Shown here piece by piece: positions 1-9,361 of a stretch of DNA of 64,000 nt (positions are counted from its first letter, which is position 1; each line of letters opens with the position of its first letter). Source of the stretch: Hyphomicrobiales bacterium (GTDB taxonomy: Bacteria; Pseudomonadota; Alphaproteobacteria; Rhizobiales; Xanthobacteraceae). Position numbers and translations under genes: made by a program. The stretch lies in NCBI GenBank assembly GCA_023269635.1, contig JAHFPN010000001.1, positions 59,037 to 123,036 on the forward strand. Reading direction: 5' to 3'. The notes beneath the pieces were generated by a model, which was not told the DNA's origin, did no database searches, and saw only the letters and a program-made list of their open reading frames with translations.

Positions 1-1838
1 GAAATGCCAACGTCGGCGGCGTGCAGGGCGGGCGCGTCGTTGATGCCGTCACCGAGGTAGCCGACGGCGTGCCCGACCTGTTGCAGGGCTCTGACGATTC
101 GCTCCTTCTGCTGCGGGTCCACCTCCACGAACAGATCGGTCCGGTCGGCGAGGTGCCAAAGCGACTCGTCCTTGAGGTCGGCGATCTCCTTGCCGGTGAG
201 CATCGACTTCGGGTCGAGACCGATGGACGCAGCGAGGTGCGCGGTGACGTACCGGTTGTCGCCGCTGATGATCTTGATGCGGATGCCGAGGCCGGCGAGG
301 TCGCGGATCGTCTTCTCGATTCCGCGCTTGGGCGGATCGGAAAACAGGAGAAAGCCGACGAATGACATTCCGCGCTCGTCGTCGCGCTCGTAATGCGGCT
401 TCGCCTCGACGCGCTTGGTGGCGATGGCGAGGACTCGGAACCCTTCGGCGCCCTTCTGCCGGAAATACTCCTCTAGGCGCTCACGTTCGGCCTGCGCGAG
501 CGCGGACTCGACGTCCCCGCGGCTCACCATCGTGCAGGTGGCAAGCACGTTGTCGAAGGCGCCTTTGGTCACGATCAGATGCTTGCCGGGATCGCTCTCG
601 TCGGTGGTGACGATGGTGAGGCGCTTGCGGGAGAAATCGTAGGGAATCTCATCGATCTTTCGTTGCCCAGCGGTCGAAAGGCCGAGTTTCTCTCCGGCGG
701 CGACGATCGCGGCGTCGAGCGGGTTTTCGATCCCGGTCTCGAGGGAGGCATTGAGAAAGGCGAGGCGCTGCGCCTCGCTCGAGGGCCGCCCGTCCGGATC
801 GACGACGCCGGTGAGCGCGATCACGCCCTCGGTCAGAGTTCCGGTCTTGTCGGTGCACAGCACATCGATGCTGCCGAGGTTCTCGATCGCATCGAGGCGG
901 CGAACGATCACGTGCTTACGCGCCATGGCGCGTGCGCCCGCCGACAGCGTGACGCTGACGATCGCCGGCAGCAGTTCCGGGGACAGTCCGACCGCGAGGG
1001 CGACGGCAAACAGCAGCGACTCGATCGTCGGCCTTCCGAGCACCTGATTGATGGTCAAGACGAACAGGACCATCACGATCATCACCTGCAGCAGCAGGTA
1101 GCCGAACTGCCGTACGCCGCGCGCGAACTCGGTCTCGGGTGCCTGGGCGGCGATACGCGCGGCGATGTTGCCGAATACGGTCCTGCGGCCAGTCTCGACC
1201 ACCAGCACCGAAGCGGTTCCGCTCCGCACCGAGGTGCCCAGGAACACCGAGTTGGTGCGTGCGAGGAGCGCGGCATCGGTCACCGCGAGTCCGGGCCGCT
1301 TTTCGACCGGGAACGATTCGCCGGTCAGACTCGCCTCAACGACGAAGAAGTCCTTGGCCTCGAGCAGCAGGCCGTCCGCGGGGACGAGATTTCCCGCCGA
1401 CAAGAGCACGACATCGCCCGGAACGATGCTGCTCGCCGGCACCGTCTGCGCCGCGCCGTCGCGAATGACCCTCGCGCTCAGCGCGATGCGCTGTCGCAGC
1501 TCCGCAACGGCGGCGGAAGCGCGGTACTCCTGCGTGAAGCCAAGGAGCGTGCTGCCGAAAACGACGATCAGGATGATCGAGGCGTCGCCCCAATCGCGAA
1601 CGAAGAGCGAGATCGCCGCGCCAAAGACCAGGATCAGTACGAGGGGACTCTGGACCTGGCGGAGCAGCAGTCTGAGCGCCGAGACCCGCGACTGATCCTC
1701 GACGGTATTTTGACCGTGGCGCCGCAGCCGCTCGGCGGCCTCCGCGGCCGAGAGGCCGCGGGGGCTGGTGCCGAGATCAGCCATCACATCGGCGGCATTC
1801 CGGCTCCAATAGTCACCTTTGGGCGCAGCGGCTTGCAC
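1..1838 (-). CDS. Magnesium-translocating-type P-type ATPase (3' end outside window)
   Basis: Minus-strand reading gives P-ATPase phosphorylation motif LCTDKTGTLTEG (~820-860), TGES region (ASLTGESFPVEKRPG) and GDGINDAPALHAADVGIS at the window edge; N-term YWSRNAADVMADLGTSPRGLSAAEA is typical of MgtA-like pumps. Start codon uncertain (GTG 1838 or ATG 1784). Confidence 0.9.
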   Translation of the reverse strand, partial: MQAAAPKGDYWSRNAADVMADLGTSPRGLSAAEAAERLRRHGQNTVEDQSRVSALRLLLRQVQSPLVLILVFGAAISLFVRDWGDASIILIVVFGSTLLGFTQEYRASAAVAELRQRIALSARVIRDGAAQTVPASSIVPGDVVLLSAGNLVPADGLLLEAKDFFVVEASLTGESFPVEKRPGLAVTDAALLARTNSVFLGTSVRSGTASVLVVETGRRTVFGNIAARIAAQAPETEFARGVRQFGYLLLQVMIVMVLFVLTINQVLGRPTIESLLFAVALAVGLSPELLPAIVSVTLSAGARAMARKHVIVRRLDAIENLGSIDVLCTDKTGTLTEGVIALTGVVDPDGRPSSEAQRLAFLNASLETGIENPLDAAIVAAGEKLGLSTAGQRKIDEIPYDFSRKRLTIVTTDESDPGKHLIVTKGAFDNVLATCTMVSRGDVESALAQAERERLEEYFRQKGAEGFRVLAIATKRVEAKPHYERDDERGMSFVGFLLFSDPPKRGIEKTIRDLAGLGIRIKIISGDNRYVTAHLAASIGLDPKSMLTGKEIADLKDESLWHLADRTDLFVEVDPQQKERIVRALQQVGHAVGYLGDGINDAPALHAADVGI

Positions 1839-1899
1839 GGCAATTCCAGAGCGGCTCCCGGCTACTCGAGCCCCAGTCTGCCCGGCTGAACGGGCGCCG

Positions 1900-2808
1900 T
1901 CATCCCGTGCCCCCGACGATCGTCCCCGCAGCGCCGTCGAGGATGGCCTCGGCCTGTTCGATGGCGCCGATGCCCGCGGTTCCACCGGTGCGCTCGACGA
2001 AGCGGCAGGCCGCTTCAACCTTCGGGCCGATCGAGCCGGGCGCGAAGCTGAAGCTGCGAAGCTCCGCCGGCGTCGTGTGCCCGATCGGCCGGCCTTCGGA
2101 CATCGGCCATCGCGTCCATACCGCGGAAACGTCGGTCAGCAGCAACAGAGCATCGGCGCGAATCTCTTCCGCGAGCAGCGCGGCGGAGTGATCCTTGTCG
2201 ATTACGGCTTCGACGCCATGAAGGCCGCCATCGCTCGCAATAACCGGGATGCCGCCACCGCCCGCGCAAACGAGCACGATGCCGGACTCGACCAGCAGCT
2301 TGATCACGTTGATTTCGCGGATGCGTTTCGGTGCCGGCGAGGGAACTGCGCGGCGGTAGCCGCGGCCGTCCGCGACCAACGTCCAGGACGTCTGCGCCGC
2401 GAGCCGCCGCGCTTCGGCCTCGGCGTAGACCGGGCCGATCGGCTTGGTGGGATTGGCAAAAGCCGGGTCGGCCGCGTCGACTTCGACCTGCGTGATCAGG
2501 GTCGCGATCTCGCGGCCCGGCAGCTCGCTCGCGAGCGCCTCTTCGATCAGAAAGCCGATCATTCCTTCGCTTTCGGCGCCGAGCACGTCGAGCGGATAGG
2601 GCCGCACGTCGCGATAGGCCGCGGCTTGCAGCGCGAGCAGCCCGATTTGCGGGCCGTTGCCGTGCGTGATGACGACCCGATGCCGGCGGGCGATCGGCGC
2701 CACCGACTTCGCGACCGCGGAAAGCAGATTCCGCCGCTGCACGTCCGCTTCCAGCGGCTCGTTGCGGCGGAGCAGCGCGTTGCCGCCGAGCGCCATCACG
2801 ACCAGCAT
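1900..2808 (-). CDS. arcC: Carbamate kinase
   Basis: MLVVMALGGNALLRR...VVITHGNGPQIGLLALQ...CAGGGGIPVI...IDKDHSAALLAEEIRADALLLLTDV: amino-acid kinase family/carbamate kinase motifs; ATG overlaps stop of upstream gene. Confidence 0.92.
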   Translation of the reverse strand: MLVVMALGGNALLRRNEPLEADVQRRNLLSAVAKSVAPIARRHRVVITHGNGPQIGLLALQAAAYRDVRPYPLDVLGAESEGMIGFLIEEALASELPGREIATLITQVEVDAADPAFANPTKPIGPVYAEAEARRLAAQTSWTLVADGRGYRRAVPSPAPKRIREINVIKLLVESGIVLVCAGGGGIPVIASDGGLHGVEAVIDKDHSAALLAEEIRADALLLLTDVSAVWTRWPMSEGRPIGHTTPAELRSFSFAPGSIGPKVEAACRFVERTGGTAGIGAIEQAEAILDGAAGTIVGGTG

Positions 2809-4187
2809 CAGCCTTTCCTCTCCTTCGGCCGGATTCGATCGACAAAGGCGTCGACCAAGGCGGAGAGCCTTGGCTCGCCGGTTTCGGCATATTCGTAGCG
2901 CGCCCGCACGACCGGCTTGTTCAGGCGAAGCAAGCGCGCGAGATCGACCGGAGTCGCCGCCACCACCACGTCGGCGTCCGCGCCGTTGATCGTAGCCGCG
3001 AGCGCGGCAAGTTGCCCCTCGCCATAGCCGACCGCCGGCAACACGCGGCCGATGTGAGGGTAGGTCTTGAATATCGTCGCGATCTCCGGCACCGCCGAAA
3101 TTCTGGGGTCGACGATTTCCGAAGCGCCAGCGGCGATCGCCGCGACGTGGCCGGCGCCATAACTCATACCGCCGTGTGTGATGGTCGGCCCGTCTTCGAC
3201 CACGATCACCCGCCGTCCTTTCACGGCGCGCGCGTCGTCGAGCCGGATCGGCGAGGCCGCCTGCACGATCGGTGCCCTGGCGTTGACCCTCCGGAGCTCT
3301 TGCATGGCGGTGCGAATGTCGTCCGCCGGTGCGGCGTCCACCTTGTTGATGACCAGCACATCGGCCATGCGCGCCACCGTCTCGCCGGGGTGGTGGGTCG
3401 CGATCTGGCGCGGCCGCAAGGCGTCGGCCACGGTGATATGGAGGCTCGGGCGGATGAACGGAAAATCGTTGTTGCCGCCGTCCCAGACGATGATCTCCGC
3501 TTCCGCCTCCGCCCGGCGGAGGATTTCGGAATAATCCACGCCGGCGAAGACCACATTGCCCGCGGCGATGTGAGGCTCGTATTCCTCCCTTTCCTCCGCG
3601 GTGCAGTCGGCAGCATCGAGGTCGCCAAGCGACGCGAACCGCTGGACGGCTTCCCGCGCGAGATCGCCATAGGGCATCGGGTGCCGCAGCACGGCGACGC
3701 GCAGGCCCCGCTCGCGCAGCCGGCGCGAGAGCCAGCGCGCGATCGGCGACTTGCCGCATCCGGTGCGCACGGCGGTGACCGCGATCACCGGCAACAATGC
3801 CGCCAGCATGGTGCGCTTCGGACCGAGGAGGACGAAATCGGCGCCGGTCGCGAGCGCGCGCGAGGCGAGATGCATCACCTGCTCGTGCGGAATGTCGCTG
3901 TAGGCGAAGACGACCTCATCGACCGCGTGCGCGCGGCATACTTCTTCGAGTCCTGCCTGCTCGACGATGGGAATACCGTCGCGATAGAGCGCCCCCGCCA
4001 GTGACGGCGGATAGCGGCGGCCCGCGATACCCGGGATCTGCGCCGCGGTGAACGCGACGACTTCGCTTCGCGGATCGTCGCGGTAGACGAGATTGAAATT
4101 ATGGAAGTCGCGGCCCGCCGCGCCGACGATGACCACCCGCCGCCGCGATTCCGGACGCTGTTCCGATCGTCCAGCCGCGGCCGTCAT
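2808..4187 (-). CDS. Cyclic 2,3-diphosphoglycerate synthetase-like P-loop protein
   Basis: 459 aa; VVIVGAAGRDFHNFN...VIAVTAVRTGCGKSPIARWLSRRL (P-loop-like), VLVINKVDAA, THGGMSYGAGHVAA; resembles bacterial proteins annotated as cDPG synthetase family. Confidence 0.75.
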   Translation of the reverse strand: MTAAAGRSEQRPESRRRVVIVGAAGRDFHNFNLVYRDDPRSEVVAFTAAQIPGIAGRRYPPSLAGALYRDGIPIVEQAGLEEVCRAHAVDEVVFAYSDIPHEQVMHLASRALATGADFVLLGPKRTMLAALLPVIAVTAVRTGCGKSPIARWLSRRLRERGLRVAVLRHPMPYGDLAREAVQRFASLGDLDAADCTAEEREEYEPHIAAGNVVFAGVDYSEILRRAEAEAEIIVWDGGNNDFPFIRPSLHITVADALRPRQIATHHPGETVARMADVLVINKVDAAPADDIRTAMQELRRVNARAPIVQAASPIRLDDARAVKGRRVIVVEDGPTITHGGMSYGAGHVAAIAAGASEIVDPRISAVPEIATIFKTYPHIGRVLPAVGYGEGQLAALAATINGADADVVVAATPVDLARLLRLNKPVVRARYEYAETGEPRLSALVDAFVDRIRPKERKG

Positions 4188-4196
4188 CTGGATCGC

Positions 4197-5036
4197 CTAT
4201 CGTCTCGACGCCGAGGTTCGTGCCGTGGGCGGCCCTTCAACATGCCGCTGCTCTTCCTGCGCATGCAAGCGGGCAATGCTGTTGACGACTTGGGCGACCT
4301 CGGAGTCGTCGAGCGGCGGGCGGCAGCGCACGCGGTTCCATGCGAGCAGCAATTCCAGCGCGACTTCGGGATCGACGCCGTGCCACAGCAAATGGCCGGT
4401 GAGCGACGCGACGGTGGAATTGCGCTGGCCCTCCGGGACCCCTTCGTGCACGAGCCGTCGCCAATCGGCGAGCGACCGGCCGGCGCGGGGCCCGTCCGGG
4501 AGCGCATAGAGCCAGCGCGGCAGCGGCGCGAGGGCGATCTGGTCGGGTGAATGGCCGGCGGCCCATGCGTAGGGCCGGCCGCTCGGATGAATCGACGGTG
4601 GGGCGACGATATAGCCGCCATCGCCGCGCAGATCGATGCCTTGCGCGAGGCCCGCGCGGTTGCGCACGAGGCCGCCGGGATGGGTGAAGTAGAGATGCCT
4701 GCCGCCGCCGCCGGTCACGGCCTCGACCGTCGGCGGCAGGGTGCCGAAGCGCCGCTCGAGTGCAATCAGCGAGTCGTCTCCGCCGTGCTTGGGATCGACG
4801 TCGAGCACGACGAGATTCGAAATCTCGCCGGTGACGACTCCGAGGTTGGCGTCGGGCCAGCGTCGGAACCAGTCGGCGATCTCGATCGCGGAGGCGTGGA
4901 CGCTTTGAAACCCTTCCCAGCGGACGAGTGGTCTCTTCTCAAGGGGGCGCAGCGGCAGGACCGACCAACCTCTCGCATGATGGCTGGCGGCAGCCCGCCC
5001 GATCGGCGAATCCTGCGCTCGCGCGATCCTCTGCAT
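4197..5036 (-). CDS. Bifunctional DNA primase/polymerase (Prim-Pol/AEP) with C-terminal PriCT-like helical domain
   Basis: GWSVLPLRPLEKRPLVRWEGFQ...LVVLDVDPKHGGDDSL...VEAVTGGGGRHLYF...GIDLRGDGGYIVAPPSIHPSGRPYAW...GQRNSTVASLTGHLL; DxD and RH catalytic motifs intact. Start could be upstream (ORF to 5117). Confidence 0.88.
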   Translation of the reverse strand: MQRIARAQDSPIGRAAASHHARGWSVLPLRPLEKRPLVRWEGFQSVHASAIEIADWFRRWPDANLGVVTGEISNLVVLDVDPKHGGDDSLIALERRFGTLPPTVEAVTGGGGRHLYFTHPGGLVRNRAGLAQGIDLRGDGGYIVAPPSIHPSGRPYAWAAGHSPDQIALAPLPRWLYALPDGPRAGRSLADWRRLVHEGVPEGQRNSTVASLTGHLLWHGVDPEVALELLLAWNRVRCRPPLDDSEVAQVVNSIARLHAQEEQRHVEGPPTARTSASRR

Positions 5037-5055
5037 CGTCGGCCCGGCAAGATCG

Positions 5056-5319
5056 CTACTGATGAACCTTATTCCATAGCACCGCGAAGGCGGCGCCGAC
5101 CACGTAGCCGACCGCACCCGTGACGACGATCAGGATCAGCGCGGTGATCATATTGAACGGTTGAATGACGTAGATTGGCTTGATGAAGTGGATCCAGAAT
5201 ATGAAGTCGATCAGCGGCTGGGCCCAGCCGACCAAGACCAGCAGCGACCAGGCGAGGTGCCATCCGGCGAGAAGCACGCCGAGCGCAATGCCAACTTTGT
5301 TCGGGCTCATGGTTGTCAT
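5056..5319 (-). CDS. Small membrane protein (87 aa), unknown function
   Basis: ORF with three hydrophobic segments (VGIALGVLLAGWHLAWSLLVLVGW; FIFWIHFIKPIYVI; MITALILIVVTGAVGYVVGAAFAVL). Confidence 0.6.
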   Translation of the reverse strand: MTTMSPNKVGIALGVLLAGWHLAWSLLVLVGWAQPLIDFIFWIHFIKPIYVIQPFNMITALILIVVTGAVGYVVGAAFAVLWNKVHQ

Positions 5320-5364
5320 GATCGCCTCCTGAGGAGTCGCGGCGTCGACGAGTTCGAATTGGAA

Positions 5365-5640
5365 CTAATGCGCCGGTGTCCGCGGCTCTTCTTCCTCCTC
5401 CTCCACGGAAAGAATTTCGACGATCTCGGCGGGAATGCCGACGAGGGGCCGGCCGGACTTGCCGAGCGCCTCGCCCTCGCCCGCGGCATAGAGCGCCGCG
5501 ATTTCGAGGTCGGAGACGGTCGGATGCAAGGCCAGGATTTCGATGGCCGTCTCGGCGTCCATCTCACCGAGAATGCGCCGCAAGTCCGCGTGCGTCGCGC
5601 CCGTCTTGCGTGCTTCGCTCTTGTCCTCTGCGCTCGCCAT
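5365..5640 (-). CDS. Small acidic hypothetical protein (91 aa)
   Basis: Intact ORF 22 nt after groEL stop; acidic C-term EEEEEEPRTPAH. Confidence 0.5.
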   Translation of the reverse strand: MASAEDKSEARKTGATHADLRRILGEMDAETAIEILALHPTVSDLEIAALYAAGEGEALGKSGRPLVGIPAEIVEILSVEEEEEEPRTPAH

Positions 5641-5661
5641 CGTCTCTCCTCCCGAGCCGCC

Positions 5662-7284
5662 TCACATGGCGACCTCCGGCTCCGCAACCTGTTCTTTCCT
5701 GACCTCGGGAATCTCGGTCATCGTGGCCTCGGTGAGAAGCAGGACGCTCGCCACCGATACCGCGTTTTCGAGCGCCACCCGCACGACCTTGGCGGGATCG
5801 ATGATGCCGGCCTCGACCAGATCCACATATTCCTTGCGCGCAGCGTCGAAGCCATAGTTGCCCTGGCCGCTCAACATCCGGGCCACGACCACGCCGCCGT
5901 CGACGGCCGAGTTCTCCGCGATCTGGCGCGCCGGCGCCTCGAGCGCGCGCTTCAAGATCTGCACGCCGGTCTTCTCGTCGCCTTCGCATTTTGCCTCGAC
6001 GCTGGCGGCCGCCTCGATGCAACGAAGCAGTGCAAGGCCGCCGCCGGGCACGATGCCTTCGGCCACCGCGGCCTTGGTGGAGCTGATCGCGTCGTCGAGC
6101 GCCTCCTTCTTCGATTTCATCTCCGCCTCGGAGGGAGCACCGACGCGGATCACCGCGACGCCGCCGGCGAGCTTGGCGAGACGTTCTTCAAGCTTCTCTT
6201 TGTCGTAGTCGCTCGTCGTCTTTTCGATCTCGTGGCGGATCTGCTGGATGCGGGCGTCGATGCGCGCCCGGTCGCCGGCGCCACGGATGATCGTGGTGTC
6301 CTCCTTGCCCACGACCACGCGCGCCGCCCGGCCGAGCTGCTGCACGGTCACGTTTTCGAGCTTGAGGCCGAGATCCTCCGCAATGACCTGCCCGCCGGTC
6401 AGCACCGCCATGTCCTCGAGCATGGCCTTGCGGCGATCGCCGAAACCCGGCGCCTTTACCGCGCACGCCTTCAGGACGCCGCGGATCTGATTGACGATCA
6501 GGGTCGCGAGCGCCTCGCCTTCCACGTCTTCGGCCACCACCAGGACCGGGCGTCCGGACTTCGCGATCTGCTCGAGCAGCGCGAGCATGTCCCTGAGCGC
6601 GCTGATCTTGCGGTCCGAGAGCAGAATGAAGGGATCTTCCAGCACCGCCTCCATCCGCTCCGCGTCCGTGATGAAGTAGGGCGAGAGGAAGCCGCGGTCG
6701 AACTGCATGCCTTCGACCACTTCGAGAATGGTTTCGGTGGTCTTGGACTCTTCGACCGAGATCACGCCGTCGTCGCCGACTTTTTCCATGGCCTCGGCCA
6801 CCAGCTCGCCGACCGTGGGATCGTTATGCGCCGAGATCGTGCCGACCTGTGCCTTCTCCTTGCGGGTTTTGACCGGACGGGACAGGGCACGCAGCGCATC
6901 GATCGCCGCCTTGGCGCCGCGATCGAGGCCCCGTTTGATGTCGATCGCGCTTGCGCCGGCAACGACGTTGCGGACGCCTTCAGAAAAAATCGCGTGCGCC
7001 AGAATCGTGGCGGTGCTGGTGCCGTCGCCGACCAAGTCGCCGGTTCTCTCGGCCGCCTGGCGCAGCACCTGCGCGCCGAGGTTTTCTTCCGGGTCCTTGA
7101 GATCGATTTCCTTTGCGATTGTGACCCCGTCATTGCAGACGAGCGGAGGCCCCCATTTCTTCTGCATCAGCACGGACTTCGATTTCGGCCCGAGCGTCAC
7201 GCGGATTGCATCGGCGAGCTGCGTCGCGCCGCGGAGAATTTTCTCGCGGGCGGCCGAGCGAAATAGGATGTGCTTGTGCGTCAT
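5662..7284 (-). CDS. groEL: Divergent GroEL/Cpn60 chaperonin paralogue
   Basis: [41 protein letters not shown]...[14 protein letters not shown]...[14 protein letters not shown]; no canonical GGM tail; no adjacent groES. Confidence 0.93.
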   Translation of the reverse strand: MTHKHILFRSAAREKILRGATQLADAIRVTLGPKSKSVLMQKKWGPPLVCNDGVTIAKEIDLKDPEENLGAQVLRQAAERTGDLVGDGTSTATILAHAIFSEGVRNVVAGASAIDIKRGLDRGAKAAIDALRALSRPVKTRKEKAQVGTISAHNDPTVGELVAEAMEKVGDDGVISVEESKTTETILEVVEGMQFDRGFLSPYFITDAERMEAVLEDPFILLSDRKISALRDMLALLEQIAKSGRPVLVVAEDVEGEALATLIVNQIRGVLKACAVKAPGFGDRRKAMLEDMAVLTGGQVIAEDLGLKLENVTVQQLGRAARVVVGKEDTTIIRGAGDRARIDARIQQIRHEIEKTTSDYDKEKLEERLAKLAGGVAVIRVGAPSEAEMKSKKEALDDAISSTKAAVAEGIVPGGGLALLRCIEAAASVEAKCEGDEKTGVQILKRALEAPARQIAENSAVDGGVVVARMLSGQGNYGFDAARKEYVDLVEAGIIDPAKVVRVALENAVSVASVLLLTEATMTEIPEVRKEQVAEPEVAM

Positions 7285-7339
7285 GGGTGCAAGCGCGCCA
7301 ATTCTCATGAACTCTCGCTCGCGCAGGGGCGCAAACGCT

Positions 7340-7353
7340 TTGCGCTGGATCAA
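7340..7353 (-). promoter_or_regulatory. FixK2-type box upstream of groEL operon
   Basis: TTGCGCTGGATCAA fits TTG(A/C)-N6-(T/G)CAA; centre ~62 nt upstream of ATG 7284. Confidence 0.6.
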
Positions 7354-7488
7354 TTTCCCCCGCTGCGCCGGGCTTGGCGGGCCTGTTGCGGACAGCGCGG
7401 TCGCTAGCGCCACCTCCCCAGGCTCTCGATGGGCTCAACCAAAAGGGTTCCGCCGCTGCCCCCGCCGCGAACGTCCGCGCTAGTTCGG

Positions 7489-8586
7489 CTACTTACGCTT
7501 CGCCTTTGCTTTGGCGGCGCCGCCACGCCGGGCCCTTTCGCCCGATATTTTCCGAGCTCGCACGCGGTCCACGATGACTTCCTCGACCGGACGCCGCGGC
7601 GTGCGCTGGACCCGCGTCCCGTACCCGAGACGCAGGACAAGCTGCGGGTTTCCGCTGACGTCGTCGATCAACCCGAGCCGCGTCCGGAGCTCGGGCACTT
7701 CGCAGGGCTGATTGAGGTACGATGCATTCAACCCGAAAGCTTCCGCGGTCAGCACGACAATGCCCAGCGCCTCGCCGCAGACCAGCCAATCGTAGGGTTC
7801 ATCGAGCGGCGTGGTGAAGACCAGAATGCCAGGCGAGCCCTTGAGCAATTCTTCGTCGCGCGCGGCCCTTCCACTGCCGAGGTCGAACGTGCGGATCATG
7901 AGCGGCGCCACGTAGGAAGCCGGGAATTCGATGCCGAAGGCCGGCGCCGGCATTCCATCGGCAGCGGAAGCGGCCGAGGGTCGAATCCAGGTCGCAAGCT
8001 CGCCCCGGAACGCGCGGTTTTCGAACTGCTGCCGATCGGCGGTCATGATCAGTTCGGCCAGTTGCGAGCGGTCGTTGCTGTCGTCGATCCAGGTCGCGCG
8101 CGCGCCGGCTTTCTCCGCCGCCGCTTGCAGCGCATTCCTCGCGTCCGCCGCGATCGGCTTCGGACCGAATGCTTGCCGGCAAGTGCGCCGGTTGAGAATG
8201 GCTCGGAACAGATCGACGTCCTGTGCCGAGGCCTCGCGCAGTCCGCTGAGCTGGAGACTTGCCAGCAGATCTTCCTTGTCCTCCGCCGGAAATCGGCGCA
8301 CCGCCGGCTTGCAGCCCAACCCGATCGCCGCGACCTGCAGGAATGCGAGCGCGGCGCCGCAAGAGATGATCAGCTCCCGATCGAAGGGATCGACCTCCGG
8401 GAGCGCGCGGCGGCGGTCGGCCACGAGATCGACATGGTCGTCATGAAGATGAAACAGCCAAGGCTGGGAATTGTGACTTGACGGCGCCAGGATCGCGTAA
8501 CGCACGAGAAACCGTAATTTCTCGGCGTCGGTTCCTTTGGTTGGGAAGTCGGACGCTTTGACGTCCCAATTCTCGAATTCATTCAT
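7489..8586 (-). CDS. Acg-family nitroreductase-like FMN protein
   Basis: KLRFLVRYAILAPSSHNSQPWLFHLHDDHVDLVADRRRALPEVDPFDRELIISCGAALAFL: matches the Acg (Rv2032-type) nitroreductase family pattern. Confidence 0.8.
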   Translation of the reverse strand: MNEFENWDVKASDFPTKGTDAEKLRFLVRYAILAPSSHNSQPWLFHLHDDHVDLVADRRRALPEVDPFDRELIISCGAALAFLQVAAIGLGCKPAVRRFPAEDKEDLLASLQLSGLREASAQDVDLFRAILNRRTCRQAFGPKPIAADARNALQAAAEKAGARATWIDDSNDRSQLAELIMTADRQQFENRAFRGELATWIRPSAASAADGMPAPAFGIEFPASYVAPLMIRTFDLGSGRAARDEELLKGSPGILVFTTPLDEPYDWLVCGEALGIVVLTAEAFGLNASYLNQPCEVPELRTRLGLIDDVSGNPQLVLRLGYGTRVQRTPRRPVEEVIVDRVRARKISGERARRGGAAKAKAKRK

Positions 8587-8639
8587 GACCCGCGCCTCTG
8601 GTCAGCCGGACTTCTCTATTGTCGCAATCCTGTTTCGAA

Positions 8640-8653
8640 TTGATCAAGATCAA
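8640..8653. promoter_or_regulatory. FixK/FNR box between Acg-type nitroreductase and HPF-CSD gene
   Basis: TTGATCAAGATCAA, perfect TTGAT-N4-ATCAA; centre ~60 nt upstream of minus-strand ATG 8586. Confidence 0.8.
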
Positions 8654-8794
8654 GATAGCGGCGGTTTGCGGCGCCTAAGCAAGATTGAGCATGCTGGGGG
8701 TGATGCGCGACCTATTGCATATGAGCCCGACTTGCGGCCTGCTCTCTCGCTGTAACCAGTGAGATCCGACTTTGAAGCCGAGGGAGAACCAGCG

Positions 8795-9361
8795 ATGCAG
8801 ACTCCTGTGCAAATCGACTTTCAGGGAATGCCCGTCGACGAGCACATGCGCGAGAGCATCATTGGCCACGTCGCCAAGCTCGAGGATCGGTTCGGACGGG
8901 TGACGGCGTGCCGGGTCATGGTCAAGGCGCCGGGCGGCCACCATCGTACCGGCGGGCTTTACGAAATTCATATCCGCCTCGCGCTGCCGAACGGGAAGGA
9001 AGTCGATGTCGGCCGCACGCCGCAGAACGACGAGCGGTACGCGGACAAGGCCTTTGCGATCAACGACGCCTTTAAGCGTGCGCGCCGGCAGTTGCAGGAT
9101 CAGGTCCGCCATCTGCAAGGAAAGGTGAAAGAGCACGAAGCGTCTCCGCTCGCCAAGGTCGCGCGGATCGATCATGACGGCGGCTTCGGCTTTCTCGAGA
9201 CTGCCGACGGACGCGAGATCTATTTTCATCAGAACAGCGTCTTGAACAGCGCATTCCCGCGCCTGCGCGTCGGTACGCGCGTCGCGTTCGCGGAAGAGAT
9301 GGGCGAAAAAGGTCCACAGGCGAGCACGGTGAAAATCGCCGGGAAGCACGGCATGCGGTGA
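8795..9361 (+). CDS. HPF/RaiA-type ribosome hibernation factor fused to C-terminal cold-shock domain
   Basis: N-term VQIDFQGMPVDEHMRESIIGHVAKLEDRFGRVTACRVMVKAP (HPF/YfiA S30AE-like) and C-term AKVARIDHDGGFGFLETADGREIYFHQNSVL (CSD, RNP-like GFGFL). Confidence 0.82.
   Translation: MQTPVQIDFQGMPVDEHMRESIIGHVAKLEDRFGRVTACRVMVKAPGGHHRTGGLYEIHIRLALPNGKEVDVGRTPQNDERYADKAFAINDAFKRARRQLQDQVRHLQGKVKEHEASPLAKVARIDHDGGFGFLETADGREIYFHQNSVLNSAFPRLRVGTRVAFAEEMGEKGPQASTVKIAGKHGMR

Noticed and set aside
579-1889. 436-aa + strand ORF
   Set aside because: Antisense to the P-type ATPase; Arg/Asp/Gly/His-rich low-complexity translation typical of antisense frames in high-GC DNA.
4197-5036. Prophage or integrated plasmid suggested by Prim-Pol
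   Set aside because: No integrase, portal, terminase, rep, tra or att-like repeats seen nearby; flanked by metabolic/stress genes in the same operon.
5161-7266. 701-aa + strand ORF
   Set aside because: Antisense to groEL and the two small genes; no domain-like motifs.
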